A stretch of 64,000 bases of DNA, taken from Calothrix sp. NIES-2100. GTDB lineage: Bacteria; Cyanobacteriota; Cyanobacteriia; Cyanobacteriales; Nostocaceae. This document shows, in pieces, positions 51,587 through 60,400 of this stretch (position 1 is the first letter of the stretch; each line of letters opens with the position of its first letter). The notes under the pieces are model-generated. The model was not told where the DNA came from, made no database searches, and saw only the letters and a list, made by a program, of their open reading frames with translations. The stretch spans positions 4,808,721 through 4,872,720 of the forward strand of contig NZ_AP018178.1 of the NCBI RefSeq assembly GCF_002368195.1, given 5' to 3'. Position numbers and translations under genes: made by a program.

Positions 51587-52663
51587 TTAACGGGCCATAC
51601 CTTGAGCCGAAGCTGCATCAATCGGTTTCATGAGGTAAAGCCTTAGCATCTGCCAACCAAGAGAGGTGTAAATTGGTAGCTTTTGGAAGAATTGCAGGAA
51701 TTTTGGAGTTTTGGAATTGGCGATCGCACTCAATTTTGCCATCTTTTCCACACAATCATCCAAGCGTTGATAGAATTCTGGATTTTCAACATCCAGCATC
51801 AACGGGAAAACTCTGCCTGCGGTTTCATTAGTCTTTTTAATGACATAGATGTCGTATTCCCGTGCATCCAGTCCAATAGAAGCGTAAAAGTCTTTGCGCT
51901 GGATGTCATTGAGATACATGGTTACAAATACTGACAACAGGAAGAAACGACTCCAGAGCCTTGCTTTCCAATCATTCAACATTTGTGGTTGTGATTTCAT
52001 GATTGCATCGAAGAAATCACCATGACGGTTTTCGTCCTGACACCAGTTTTCAAAGAACCGGAAAATCGGATAAATCCGGTCTTCTGGATTTGCTTCTAAA
52101 TGACGATAAATGGTGATATACCGCCAATAACCAATTTTTTCTGAAAGATAAGTTGCGTAGAAAATAAATTTCGGCTTAAAGAAGGTATAAGCCCGACTTT
52201 TTGTCAAAAACCCTAAATCTAAGGAGAGATTAAAGTCTGACATTGCTTTGTTCAAGAAGCCTGCATGACGTGCTTCATCCCGTGACATCAAGTTGAAGCA
52301 TTCTGCCAAAACTGGGCTTTTGTCTTTTAAGCGCCGTCCGAGTTCTTTGTACAGCAAAAATCCGGAGAACTCGGCTGTACAGGAACGTTCTAGAAATTCA
52401 ACGAACAAACGGCGAGTTTCCCCATCAATATGATCCCAGGATTGTTCAAACTCGGCATCCCGAACAAAATGATGGCGGTTGTAGTCTGCACGAAACTCTT
52501 CGAGAATGGCTTTTAACTCGTCTTCGTTGACGGAGATGTCCATCCGCGCCATTTCATCAAAGTCGGTGGTGTAAAACCGGGGTGTTAACAGTGTTTCTTT
52601 TGCCGGGATCTTGATCCCTGGGCGCAATTCTTCAAAGCCTGGTTTTTTGAGGGAATCTACCAT
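51587..52663 (-). CDS. acsF: Mg-protoporphyrin IX monomethyl ester oxidative cyclase AcsF
   Basis: The oxygen-dependent diiron enzyme that closes the fifth ring of chlorophyll, making divinyl protochlorophyllide. The 358-residue length is normal. The two diiron-binding E...DExRH motifs are present: FVEFLERSCTAEFSGFLLYK with MSRDEARHAGFL, and FENWCQDENRHGDFFDAIM. The N-terminus MVDSLKKPGFEELRPGIK and LLTPRFYTTDFDEMA are typical of cyanobacterial AcsF/ChlE. It is monocistronic, with its own terminator. Only one copy is in the window; many cyanobacteria have a second, microoxic isoform elsewhere. Confidence 0.97.
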   Translation of the reverse strand: MVDSLKKPGFEELRPGIKIPAKETLLTPRFYTTDFDEMARMDISVNEDELKAILEEFRADYNRHHFVRDAEFEQSWDHIDGETRRLFVEFLERSCTAEFSGFLLYKELGRRLKDKSPVLAECFNLMSRDEARHAGFLNKAMSDFNLSLDLGFLTKSRAYTFFKPKFIFYATYLSEKIGYWRYITIYRHLEANPEDRIYPIFRFFENWCQDENRHGDFFDAIMKSQPQMLNDWKARLWSRFFLLSVFVTMYLNDIQRKDFYASIGLDAREYDIYVIKKTNETAGRVFPLMLDVENPEFYQRLDDCVEKMAKLSAIANSKTPKFLQFFQKLPIYTSLGWQMLRLYLMKPIDAASAQGMAR

Positions 52664-52951
52664 GTCTTAATTTCTCTTTTGTCTTTATTATCTTGAGTAC
52701 ACCAGAAAACTGGCGCAACGAGATGACAATAAACCATTAGTATAAAATTCAGTCTACCAAGTTGCTGGATCAAAACCTGTAGAAGAAACGTTAAGAGTTG
52801 CAACAATACTTCAATTTTGCTGGAACCCAGAATCGGCGATCGCTAGTCTACTGTCATACGAAAGAGCAGATCTACCCCTAGTGCGATCGCACAAGCCCAA
52901 ATTGTGGAAACAGTAAAATTTTTGTATAACAACCATAGTAAAAAATTATAG

Positions 52952-53902
52952 ATGAGTAATTATTCAGATAAGCTGCGCATAGGCTGGGAGCGACTCCAAA
53001 AAGCTGGCAACGACGCAGAATTACTGGGTTGCGCTTTGGTTAGTTTTCACGGTGCTTTGGCAGACTATTTTCGGGACTGGCTAGCCGCAAATTCTGCTGT
53101 TGAGATGGAAACTCGTTACAAACTGCTAGACCGACAAGTAGTAAACTGGCAAGAGTTAATCGATTTGATGCAACACTATGGCAATCTCAACTACGAGGCG
53201 CGTTCTCGGATCTTCAATGCCAATAGACTCTGTCATGAGGTTGCTCACGGTAATCGATTCGGTGGAACACGGGCTGATGTGGAAGAATATGGCAAATTTG
53301 TGCAAAAACTGATTGCTAATCCCTATGCAGTGTATTCACCAAAGAGTAACGCTACCAGCTATATGCATACAAATGCATATCAAGTCAATAGTTTATCTGA
53401 GGTATTGAGAGAGGAAATTAATCGTAGCAATAACAATCCTGTTCTTACTTCTTATTTATTGTGTGCAGTTGGTTTTGTGGGAATCGGCGGACTGCACCGT
53501 TTATACAATGGCAAAATCTTCACAGGTTTTTTGTGGCTATTTAGCGGTGGTTTATTTGGTGTAGGTCAGTTCGTAGATTTGTTTCTCATTCCGCGAATGG
53601 TAGAAGACTACGAACAAAAACTCAGAGACAAAGCAGGGCTATCTCCCTTGGGTGTACCGCTACACCAGCCAGTAGTTGCAACTTCAACTTATCGCCCTAG
53701 CGGTAACCAACTCATTGTTAAACTCATCGAAGCCGCAGAGAGAAATGGTGGTACTCTCACTGTCACCCAAGGTGTGAAAGCAACGGGGGTCAGCTTTGCT
53801 GAAGTGGAAAAAAACCTCAAGGAGATGTTCAAATCAGGTTATGTAAGAATAGATAACGACCCCATTACTGGAGCCGTCACCTACCATTTTCATGAGCTTT
53901 AA
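52952..53902 (+). CDS. TM2 domain protein with HEPN-like and winged-helix regions
   Basis: 316 residues. The N-terminal helical region (1-120: LLGCALVSFHGALADYFRD, then ANRLCHEVAHGNRFG) is reminiscent of HEPN-type bundles. The TM2 module (about 165-215: LLCAVGFVGIGGLHRLYNGK, then FLWLFSGGLFGVGQFVDLFL) forms two membrane helices with a G-x-x-R-F/L-Y turn. The last 70 residues (QLIVKLIEAAERNGGTLTVT, then VEKNLKEMFKSGYVRID) look like a winged helix. The combination suggests a membrane-bound regulator with cytoplasmic ends. No clear operon; it is convergent with the DUF2996 gene across a heptamer-repeat spacer. Function unknown. Confidence 0.75.
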   Translation: MSNYSDKLRIGWERLQKAGNDAELLGCALVSFHGALADYFRDWLAANSAVEMETRYKLLDRQVVNWQELIDLMQHYGNLNYEARSRIFNANRLCHEVAHGNRFGGTRADVEEYGKFVQKLIANPYAVYSPKSNATSYMHTNAYQVNSLSEVLREEINRSNNNPVLTSYLLCAVGFVGIGGLHRLYNGKIFTGFLWLFSGGLFGVGQFVDLFLIPRMVEDYEQKLRDKAGLSPLGVPLHQPVVATSTYRPSGNQLIVKLIEAAERNGGTLTVTQGVKATGVSFAEVEKNLKEMFKSGYVRIDNDPITGAVTYHFHEL

Positions 53903-53962
53903 TTGTCAGTTGTCAGTTGTCTAAAAACTAATGACAAATGACCAATGACAAATGACCAATGA

Positions 53963-54571
53963 CTAATTTCTACCTAGCCACTTTTGACCATTCAAGCGTT
54001 GCACCAAACCAAATACCAGCAAGTCAAGAGTGATTTTCCGTTCATCAATTAAGAAGGACTCAAGAGTGCTAGGTTTTTTACCTTCATTACAAGAAAATCC
54101 CTTTTTTCCTTGAATATCTTCATCAGGAAAATAAAGGTTAAACTGGCGCAAACCGTTTTGCCAACTACCTATAAGTTGGTAGCATTCTTGTGCTGATTCA
54201 AAGCCAGTGATGGGAAACTTTTGTTTCGCAAAAGATAGCTGTAAATCTGACACTCCTTGCTGTGTAATAGCCTTTTGCACAGCTGGCAAGTATTCTTGCT
54301 GTATGAACTCTACAAAGGGCTTATCTTCCACTGCTGGGGCTTTTTCCTTTTTGGCTGCTGCTTTGGCGGCGGGTTTTTCTTCTCCATCTGCTTTAGCAGC
54401 GGGTTTCTCGCGCTTGGGGGGTACAGCAGCAGCTTTGGCAGCATTCGGGTTAGTTTCTGGGTTTGCTGCTTTGGGATCTGGCGTGTTGGCAGTAGGGAGG
54501 CTTGTCGCTACTGGTTCGTCAGTGGTGGGAGCTACCTCTCCCGCTGGATTTTGATTGGTTTCGTCTGCCAT
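53963..54571 (-). CDS. DUF2996 family protein with Ala/Lys/Pro-rich N-terminus
   Basis: 202 residues. Residues 1-80 are low-complexity (PAAKADGEEKPAAKAAAKKE) and probably disordered. Residues 85-202 form the conserved cyanobacterial domain: FVEFIQQEYLPAVQKAITQQ, LSFAKQKFPITG, NLYFPDEDIQGKKGFSC and the end LDLLVFGLVQRLNGQKWLGR. I recognise this as DUF2996. It is found in most cyanobacteria and has no known function. The linker resembles that of thylakoid-associated proteins, but no membrane helix is present. Start ATG 54569-54571. Confidence 0.7.
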   Translation of the reverse strand: MADETNQNPAGEVAPTTDEPVATSLPTANTPDPKAANPETNPNAAKAAAVPPKREKPAAKADGEEKPAAKAAAKKEKAPAVEDKPFVEFIQQEYLPAVQKAITQQGVSDLQLSFAKQKFPITGFESAQECYQLIGSWQNGLRQFNLYFPDEDIQGKKGFSCNEGKKPSTLESFLIDERKITLDLLVFGLVQRLNGQKWLGRN

Positions 54572-54944
54572 TGCTCAGGTCAATCCTTTATCTAGCTTTC
54601 AGAGCGATCGCTCACCTTATGGTATTAGTTACTTTCATTTTGGCATAGGAGAGCTTCGCTATAGCTAGCAAACATAATTTCCTAGCCATAGTCAATATTC
54701 AATCTCCAGCAACCATTATTTGATAAGATTTTTCGATACTTACTATAGCAATCTTACCTGAGTGAGAATAATTATTTTTACCAAACCGCCAAGTACGCCA
54801 AGTACGCCAAGGGACGGGAGATGAGGGAGACAAGGAAGACAAGGGGGAAAAGGGAGACAAGGGAGATCAACAATTCAAAATTCACGCATTTTACCCTGTT
54901 CCCTTTTACAAATGACTAATGACTAATGACTAATGACTAATGAC
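54572..54944. other. Intergenic region with 9-bp tandem repeats
   Basis: 373 bp. Contains GCCAAGTAC repeats (about 54787-54812), AGACAAGGG-type 9-bp repeats (54815-54868) and TGACTAA heptamer repeats (54910-54945). The part next to the DUF2996 gene should hold its promoter. No gene. Confidence 0.6.
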
Positions 54945-55994
54945 TTAAATCGCATTTTTGATATCATTAACTAATTCATCAATTCTCGATTGTGTGGTGT
55001 TCCAAGAACACATAAAACGGACTCCTCCGACACCAATAAATGTATAAAACTGCCAGCCTTTTTGTTTTAAGATGTGAATTGCCTGTTCGGGTAGTTTAGC
55101 AAAAACAGCGTTGGCTTCTCTAGGAAACATCATTTCTACGCCATCTATGTTCAATAATTTATTTTCTAAATAGGCAGCACATTGATTTGCATGACGGGCA
55201 TTTTTTAGCCAAGCTCCAGTTTCTAATAAACCTAACCACGGGGCAGAAATAAACCGCATTTTTGATGCTAGTTGCCCTGCTTGTTTGCAACGATAATCAA
55301 AATCTTCGGCTAAAGCTTTGTTAAAGAAAATAATCGCTTCGCCTAAAGCCATACCATTCTTTGTGCCACAAAAACATAGCACGTCTACACCAATTTTCCA
55401 AGTAATTTCAGCAGGGCTTTGATTTAATGCGGCGACTGCATTGGCAAACCGAGCGCCATCCATGTGGATTTTTAAGTTATATTGGCGAGCAGTTTCTTTA
55501 ATACTTAAAAGTTCGTCTGGTGTATATAACGTTCCTAATTCGGTTGCTTGGGTAAGGCTAATTACTTTTGGTTTGGGATAATGAATATCAGTGCGTTTAG
55601 TTACCAGCGTCTCTATAGCTTCTGCTGTTAACTTGCCATTTTCACCTTTAGCTAGTAGTAATTTAGAACCGTTAGAAGCAAATTCCGGTGCGCCACATTC
55701 ATCTGTTTCTATGTGGGATGTTTCATGACAGATGACACTGTGATATGACTGACAAAGTGCAGCTAAAGATAGGGAATTGGCGGCTGTACCATTAAAGGTG
55801 AAAAATACTTCGCAATCAATTTCAAAAAGTTCGCGAAAATAATCGGTTGCTTTTTGCGTCCATTCATCGTTTCCATAGGCGGGAGCGCTACCTTGATTAG
55901 CTTGCAGCATGTACTCCCAGGCTTCGGGACAAATCCCAGAGTTATTATCACTAGCAAATTGTTCTGACTGGTTATTTTTAATTTTGACTGACAT
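54945..55994 (-). CDS. Low-specificity L-threonine aldolase-like PLP enzyme
   Basis: 349 residues from ATG 55992-55994 (MSVKIKNNQSEQFASDNNSG); a longer frame starts at 56024, but its extra ten residues are not family-like. The beta-eliminating-lyase fold is evident: FTFNGTAANSLSLAAL, HETSHIETDECGAPEF, IHMDGARFANAVAAL with the PLP-contacting Asp, and the Schiff-base lysine in LCFCGTKNGMALGEA (about 205). These enzymes split threonine or allo-threonine to glycine and acetaldehyde. Serine or other beta-hydroxy amino acids are possible alternative substrates. No linked pathway genes. Confidence 0.87.
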   Translation of the reverse strand: MSVKIKNNQSEQFASDNNSGICPEAWEYMLQANQGSAPAYGNDEWTQKATDYFRELFEIDCEVFFTFNGTAANSLSLAALCQSYHSVICHETSHIETDECGAPEFASNGSKLLLAKGENGKLTAEAIETLVTKRTDIHYPKPKVISLTQATELGTLYTPDELLSIKETARQYNLKIHMDGARFANAVAALNQSPAEITWKIGVDVLCFCGTKNGMALGEAIIFFNKALAEDFDYRCKQAGQLASKMRFISAPWLGLLETGAWLKNARHANQCAAYLENKLLNIDGVEMMFPREANAVFAKLPEQAIHILKQKGWQFYTFIGVGGVRFMCSWNTTQSRIDELVNDIKNAI

Positions 55995-56074
55995 TTTGTA
56001 TAATTTAATATGGTTTAGTTCCAACTGTAATTATTAATCTTAACAATTTTTCTTCTATCCCTCTAGCATCTTGT

Positions 56075-56416
56075 TCATATTGCTGGACGATTAACGCGCA
56101 TCAATTTTTCTTTTAACCTTGTTTCAGCAGAAATCATTTCATGGATATGAGTTGCTAATTGTTCAAAATCTGGGTCTTCTGTACAGACAATTATGCCAGC
56201 ATGGTTTGGTTGTAAACGATGCAATCGGATAAAATCGCGACGATTACGGGTCAAAACTGCTCGCTCATTTCTTGTGGCGAACATTAATACATCTTCATCA
56301 GGAATTTTCAGATTTGCATTTCCTGCTTCCCTAGCTGTTAAGACATCGTGACCGAACGCGCGAAGAAATTCCACCACTGGTAATGGAAAGTTTTCATCTG
56401 TATAAAGAGGTGCCAA
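56075..56416 (-). CDS. DUF5615 PIN-like putative toxin
   Basis: 113 residues with a PIN-like Mut7-C/DUF5615 pattern: LYTDENFPLPVVEFLRAFGH (acidic D-E near the N-terminus), DVLTAREAGNANLKIPDEDV and AVLTRNRRDFIRLH. PIN-like proteins are Mg-dependent ribonucleases, and this family is regularly encoded directly after a DUF433 gene. That is the case here: the DUF433 gene ends 4 bp upstream on the same strand, suggesting translational coupling. I read the pair as a toxin-antitoxin-like module. Activity is inferred, not shown. Confidence 0.85.
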   Translation of the reverse strand: MAPLYTDENFPLPVVEFLRAFGHDVLTAREAGNANLKIPDEDVLMFATRNERAVLTRNRRDFIRLHRLQPNHAGIIVCTEDPDFEQLATHIHEMISAETRLKEKLMRVNRPAI

Positions 56417-56419
56417 TTT

Positions 56420-56767
56420 TCAATATTCCAGATTTTCTAGCATTACTTCCTCATTTTCTCTGATTGCTTGTTCAATTTCTTCTGGGTTTGCATCTGCATA
56501 AGCCCAAGCGTTTACTAAGTCAGCAGCAGTAAGATGGGGAAATGCTTCTAAAATGCGAGCATCACTCATTCCTAAACGACGGTCATTTACTAGTGACCAA
56601 ACTGGAATGCGAGTGTTAGCAATACAAGCATCTCCACCACACACGCCGATAGTTTTGGTAATTCCTAGTGAGCCATTACTTAAAGTTTTAGTCAATATTT
56701 GTATGGCTTCGGCTTTTTCAGTTGCATTTAATGCTTGCAGTTGTGTTACTAATTCTTGTCGTGTCAT
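56420..56767 (-). CDS. DUF433 putative antitoxin
   Basis: 115 residues. The DUF433 core is GVCGGDACIANTRIPVWSLV (about 42-61), followed by DRRLGMSDARILEAFPHLTA and DLVNAWAYADANPEEIEQAI, a helical DNA-binding-like fold. The N-terminal 35 residues (LVTQLQALNATEKAEAIQIL) form an additional helix. DUF433 proteins usually precede DUF5615 toxins, as here. It probably also represses its own operon, as many antitoxins do, but no operator was identified upstream. Confidence 0.87.
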   Translation of the reverse strand: MTRQELVTQLQALNATEKAEAIQILTKTLSNGSLGITKTIGVCGGDACIANTRIPVWSLVNDRRLGMSDARILEAFPHLTAADLVNAWAYADANPEEIEQAIRENEEVMLENLEY

Positions 56768-57427
56768 AATTTAGCTTGGCTTTATTATAAATTTTATCTA
56801 TATATAGCGCTTCTGGTTTGGATGTAATACAAAATTATATCGTCGCATGTAGGGAACACTGCCGTGCCCAAAAGAGTGTATTGGACTCAACCGATAACCG
56901 CTATAATAATTGAATTTATCCAAAACTGCTGTAGAGACGTTTCATGAAACGTCTCTACAATCAGATTTGTTGCCTGATTTTTTCAACTTAGTATTTAATT
57001 GTCCAAGGTGCTTTACCCTCAGAGGATGTTTGAAAAGTATTTTTGGTAACATCTAAGCCTCAAAAACCTAACCCCCCATTCCCTTGTAGGGAAGCAGGGC
57101 TGTTTCATTCCCTCAAAGGCTCATAATGTCAAGGGTTATGTTTCGCAATCGCGCGAATTTTCTAGGCGAAAATTTGATTTTCCTGGGTTGAAATGTAGGT
57201 TTTCTCTCACTTCTATATCAAAAAAACATCGCCAATGATATTGACAAATTACGCCTCATTATCGAATGAAACAGCCCTGCTTGTAGGGAAGGGGGGTTTC
57301 AAAGCCTCTCTCCTTGCAGGAGAGAGGTTTGGAGAGAGGTTTTTAGTATAGATTTTGACTTTTCAAACAACCTCTCAGCAATAACACACCCTAATTCTAA
57401 AATTAAATTACGAATTACGAATTAATT
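56768..57427. other. Repeat-rich intergenic region
   Basis: 660 bp with no gene. It contains a repeat end shared with 547-575 (56877-56905), a 30-bp perfect palindrome (56930-56959, TGTAGAGACGTTTCA and its complement), and a dispersed repeat (57071-57345) interrupted by a MITE. Confidence 0.75.
57095..57279. mobile_element. 185-bp MITE with 16-bp TIRs and 12-bp target duplication
   Basis: CAGGGCTGTTTCATTC at 57095-57110 is exactly inverted at 57264-57279. The 12-mer CTTGTAGGGAAG flanks it on both sides (57083-57094 and 57280-57291). Joining the flanks restores an uninterrupted dispersed repeat (CCCTTGTAGGGAAGGGGGG). No transposase is encoded, so it was moved in trans. TIR and duplication length would suit a DDE-type IS of the IS4 class, but the parent is not in the window. 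Confidence 0.85.
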
Positions 57428-60400
57428 CTATTCCCAGTGATGAAATTCATCATTGGTATTGCGCAATAAAGAACTAATTTGGGCGCGGCGAGTTTCAAAG
57501 TTAGCAGCGATAGAAATTAAGACTATCCCTACGAACAAACCAACAACCCATTTTAAAAATGGATAACGCAAGCTAAAAATTACTAGTTGGTTAATACTAG
57601 TAAATAAAAATGCGGCTGTACCAATGTAGAGAAATGCTCTGATGCGCAGTCCTAATCCAGCAAAAATGGTAATTAAGCTGAAAATTCCGGGTATTAAGGC
57701 GGTATCTTGATTAAAAAACACTGCCCAGCCGCAAATCAATCCACTGCCAAGCATCCTTAAACTGTGGCGAGCTTCTTTACCTTCTGGTAGCCTGAGTAGG
57801 GGATCTATTTGGGCAATATATAGTAAGGATAAACCAATTACTGTGGCATACCACAAACCATCATTGAGGCGGAAGTCTGAGAAGATGCGAAATAGTGCCC
57901 AATCAATTAAAGCGACGCTGATATAGGTAAAGCGGATGTTGTCTTCAATTTTGGCAAGGAAGATATAGTAACAAGCCGCGATCGCTAAAGTTATGGGGTA
58001 AACTTTCAGGCTGGTTTCGGCTAAAATTATCAATGGGATAATATACGCGGCGTTTTGCCAAGGTCTTTTTGACCATCCCCAATCCTCCCAAGGTAAAATG
58101 TAGAGAAAGTAGGCGAAGACACAGGAGATAGCAGCATTCCAAGGTACTAATACATGACTGAGAAGATGCTCGACAATTGTCCCTCGCCAATATATTCTCA
58201 GGGCGGCTAGCTGTAATAAACCAAGATAAACCCATATCTCTGCTATGGTAATGTTACCCATAATTTGGGTAGAAGCAGTGATATTCCTGCCTTGAAATAT
58301 CGCATACTGAATCAAGACAATCCCTGTACCCAAACCTAACAGGCGATTCACGGCGATAGGCGCAATAATTCCAGCGAGTAATAACAAACTACTCCAAGCC
58401 CAGTGAAGATGGGCGATAGTTTTTAATTCCCTTGGAGTCAGACGCAAATAATCCCCTACCCAAGGTGATAAAATCCGGTAGGCGTACATAATGCCTGTAC
58501 CCAAAGCCGCCATTGCAATTAATGCATCACCATAAGCACCGCCTTTGGCTTGCGACATCTGGTAAAACAACAATTCATAAGCAGAAAGGGAAACACCCAC
58601 GATTCCCAAATACAGCAGGGGTTGGAATTTTTCAGTTCTGCGCCCCACACCAATGAAAATTAAAGCTACGCCCAGAGAACATAAGCCTGTCCAACTTTCA
58701 AAGGTATCTAAGCGGAGGATGACACTTAAGAGTGCGTATGCCAATGGGAGAATATGCAGACTGGTGAGACGATTTAATTGATAACGTCGTCGCCACCATT
58801 CTCCCAGAAGTTCCGCGCTTAAACCTAAGGCAATATTGGCGATCGCCATATTCACTGTCGAACGTCCCCAAAAGCCGAGGATTTCTGCTACCAGTAGTTC
58901 CATGCACCAACCAATAGCATAAAACGCCCAGTTATTAGGTTCGCGCCAACTGCGATAGACAATACCAGTTAAAGTAATGGTAATACTAGTTAAATATAAA
59001 ACTCCTGGTGTCTGAAATTTCTCGTACACAGCGAGGGAATGGACTGTAAGTAAGAATAACTCTAGACTACATAATGCGATCGCCCATTTATCACTAGCGG
59101 CGGCATAAATCCTTGCTAGTTCGTTATTTTGGCGGATTAAAACTGCACGCCCTAACCATAAACTTAAAGTAGCGATCGCCCCGACCAACAACCAACCCAT
59201 TACACTTAAATGGGGTAATCCGGGTATTCCTTCCCATAACAGCGTGCCGATAAAACCCAGTCCAAAACCCAGGGTAATTGCGGCTGTAATTTCGTATCTT
59301 AAATAACTGGTATTGACATACATCAACGCCGCAGCTACTGCTAAACCAATTAATCTTATCCCTGGTAGCTGTATAGTTAGTAACTGAGCTAATCCTAAAG
59401 ATATAACACTCAAGGTAGTATTAATCGTGCGTTCTTCTCGATGGCTACGGCTAGCAATACCTGTGAGAGTTAAAGGCGTAACTAACCAGATGATTCCCCA
59501 CTGGTGCTGACTTTGAACAACACCAGACCAAGATGATGCTGTATTTCCCCAAAGTAAAATGAAACTAGTAGCGGCTAATCCTAAACCAATATGCCATGAA
59601 CTCAGTCGCCAAATTCCCGGAGTGAGACTTAATCCCCACTCTGCTACCATCAAAATTAACAAAATACTTGCCCAGAATTCCCTACCCAAAGTTGGGAATA
59701 GCCAATTCACAGTTGAGCAAAGCGTCAATACTCCCATGATATGAGTCAGATAGGGCAAGGGAGAAGATTCTCTTTGTCTGGGAAAGCGGCGTTTGGTAAT
59801 GACAAGCAGGGTGATGGTAGATAATAGTAAATTGAGCGATCGCAATATAGGATTTACGAGAGCGATCGTAGTTAACACAGTTCCCAATATTAGCGTCAGC
59901 GCATCACCACATAGTACCAAATCTCGCTTTTGCGCCCGATAAAAACGATTTGTCAGCGCCACCATCAAAATGAGGTAGGGAAACAAAGCAATACTCAGCA
60001 ACGCCCCAGGTTGATTTTGGGAATTAGTTAATTGCGTACCAAATGCGATCGCTTGTGCTTGAATATTTGCAGGTACTAACCGCCAACCTAACCAAATCGT
60101 CTGTAAGCCAATAACAAATACTCCGGCGAAATCAGTCTGTAAACTATACCTCTGCAAGCGACTACCCACAAACTGCAAACTTAACCCACTCACAGCTATT
60201 GCTTGCCAAGGATAATTTGTGACTGCAACCAACCAACCTAAGAATAGTACAATACTGCCTAGTCTTTCCCAAATGATGAAGGATGGGGAGACGCGAGGAC
60301 GCGGGGACGAGGAGAATTCTGTCCCCGCGTCCCCGCGTCCCTTGATCTCCGTGTCTTCTTCCCGCATCTCTCGCTGTGCTAACCAAGTCATTAACCAGCC

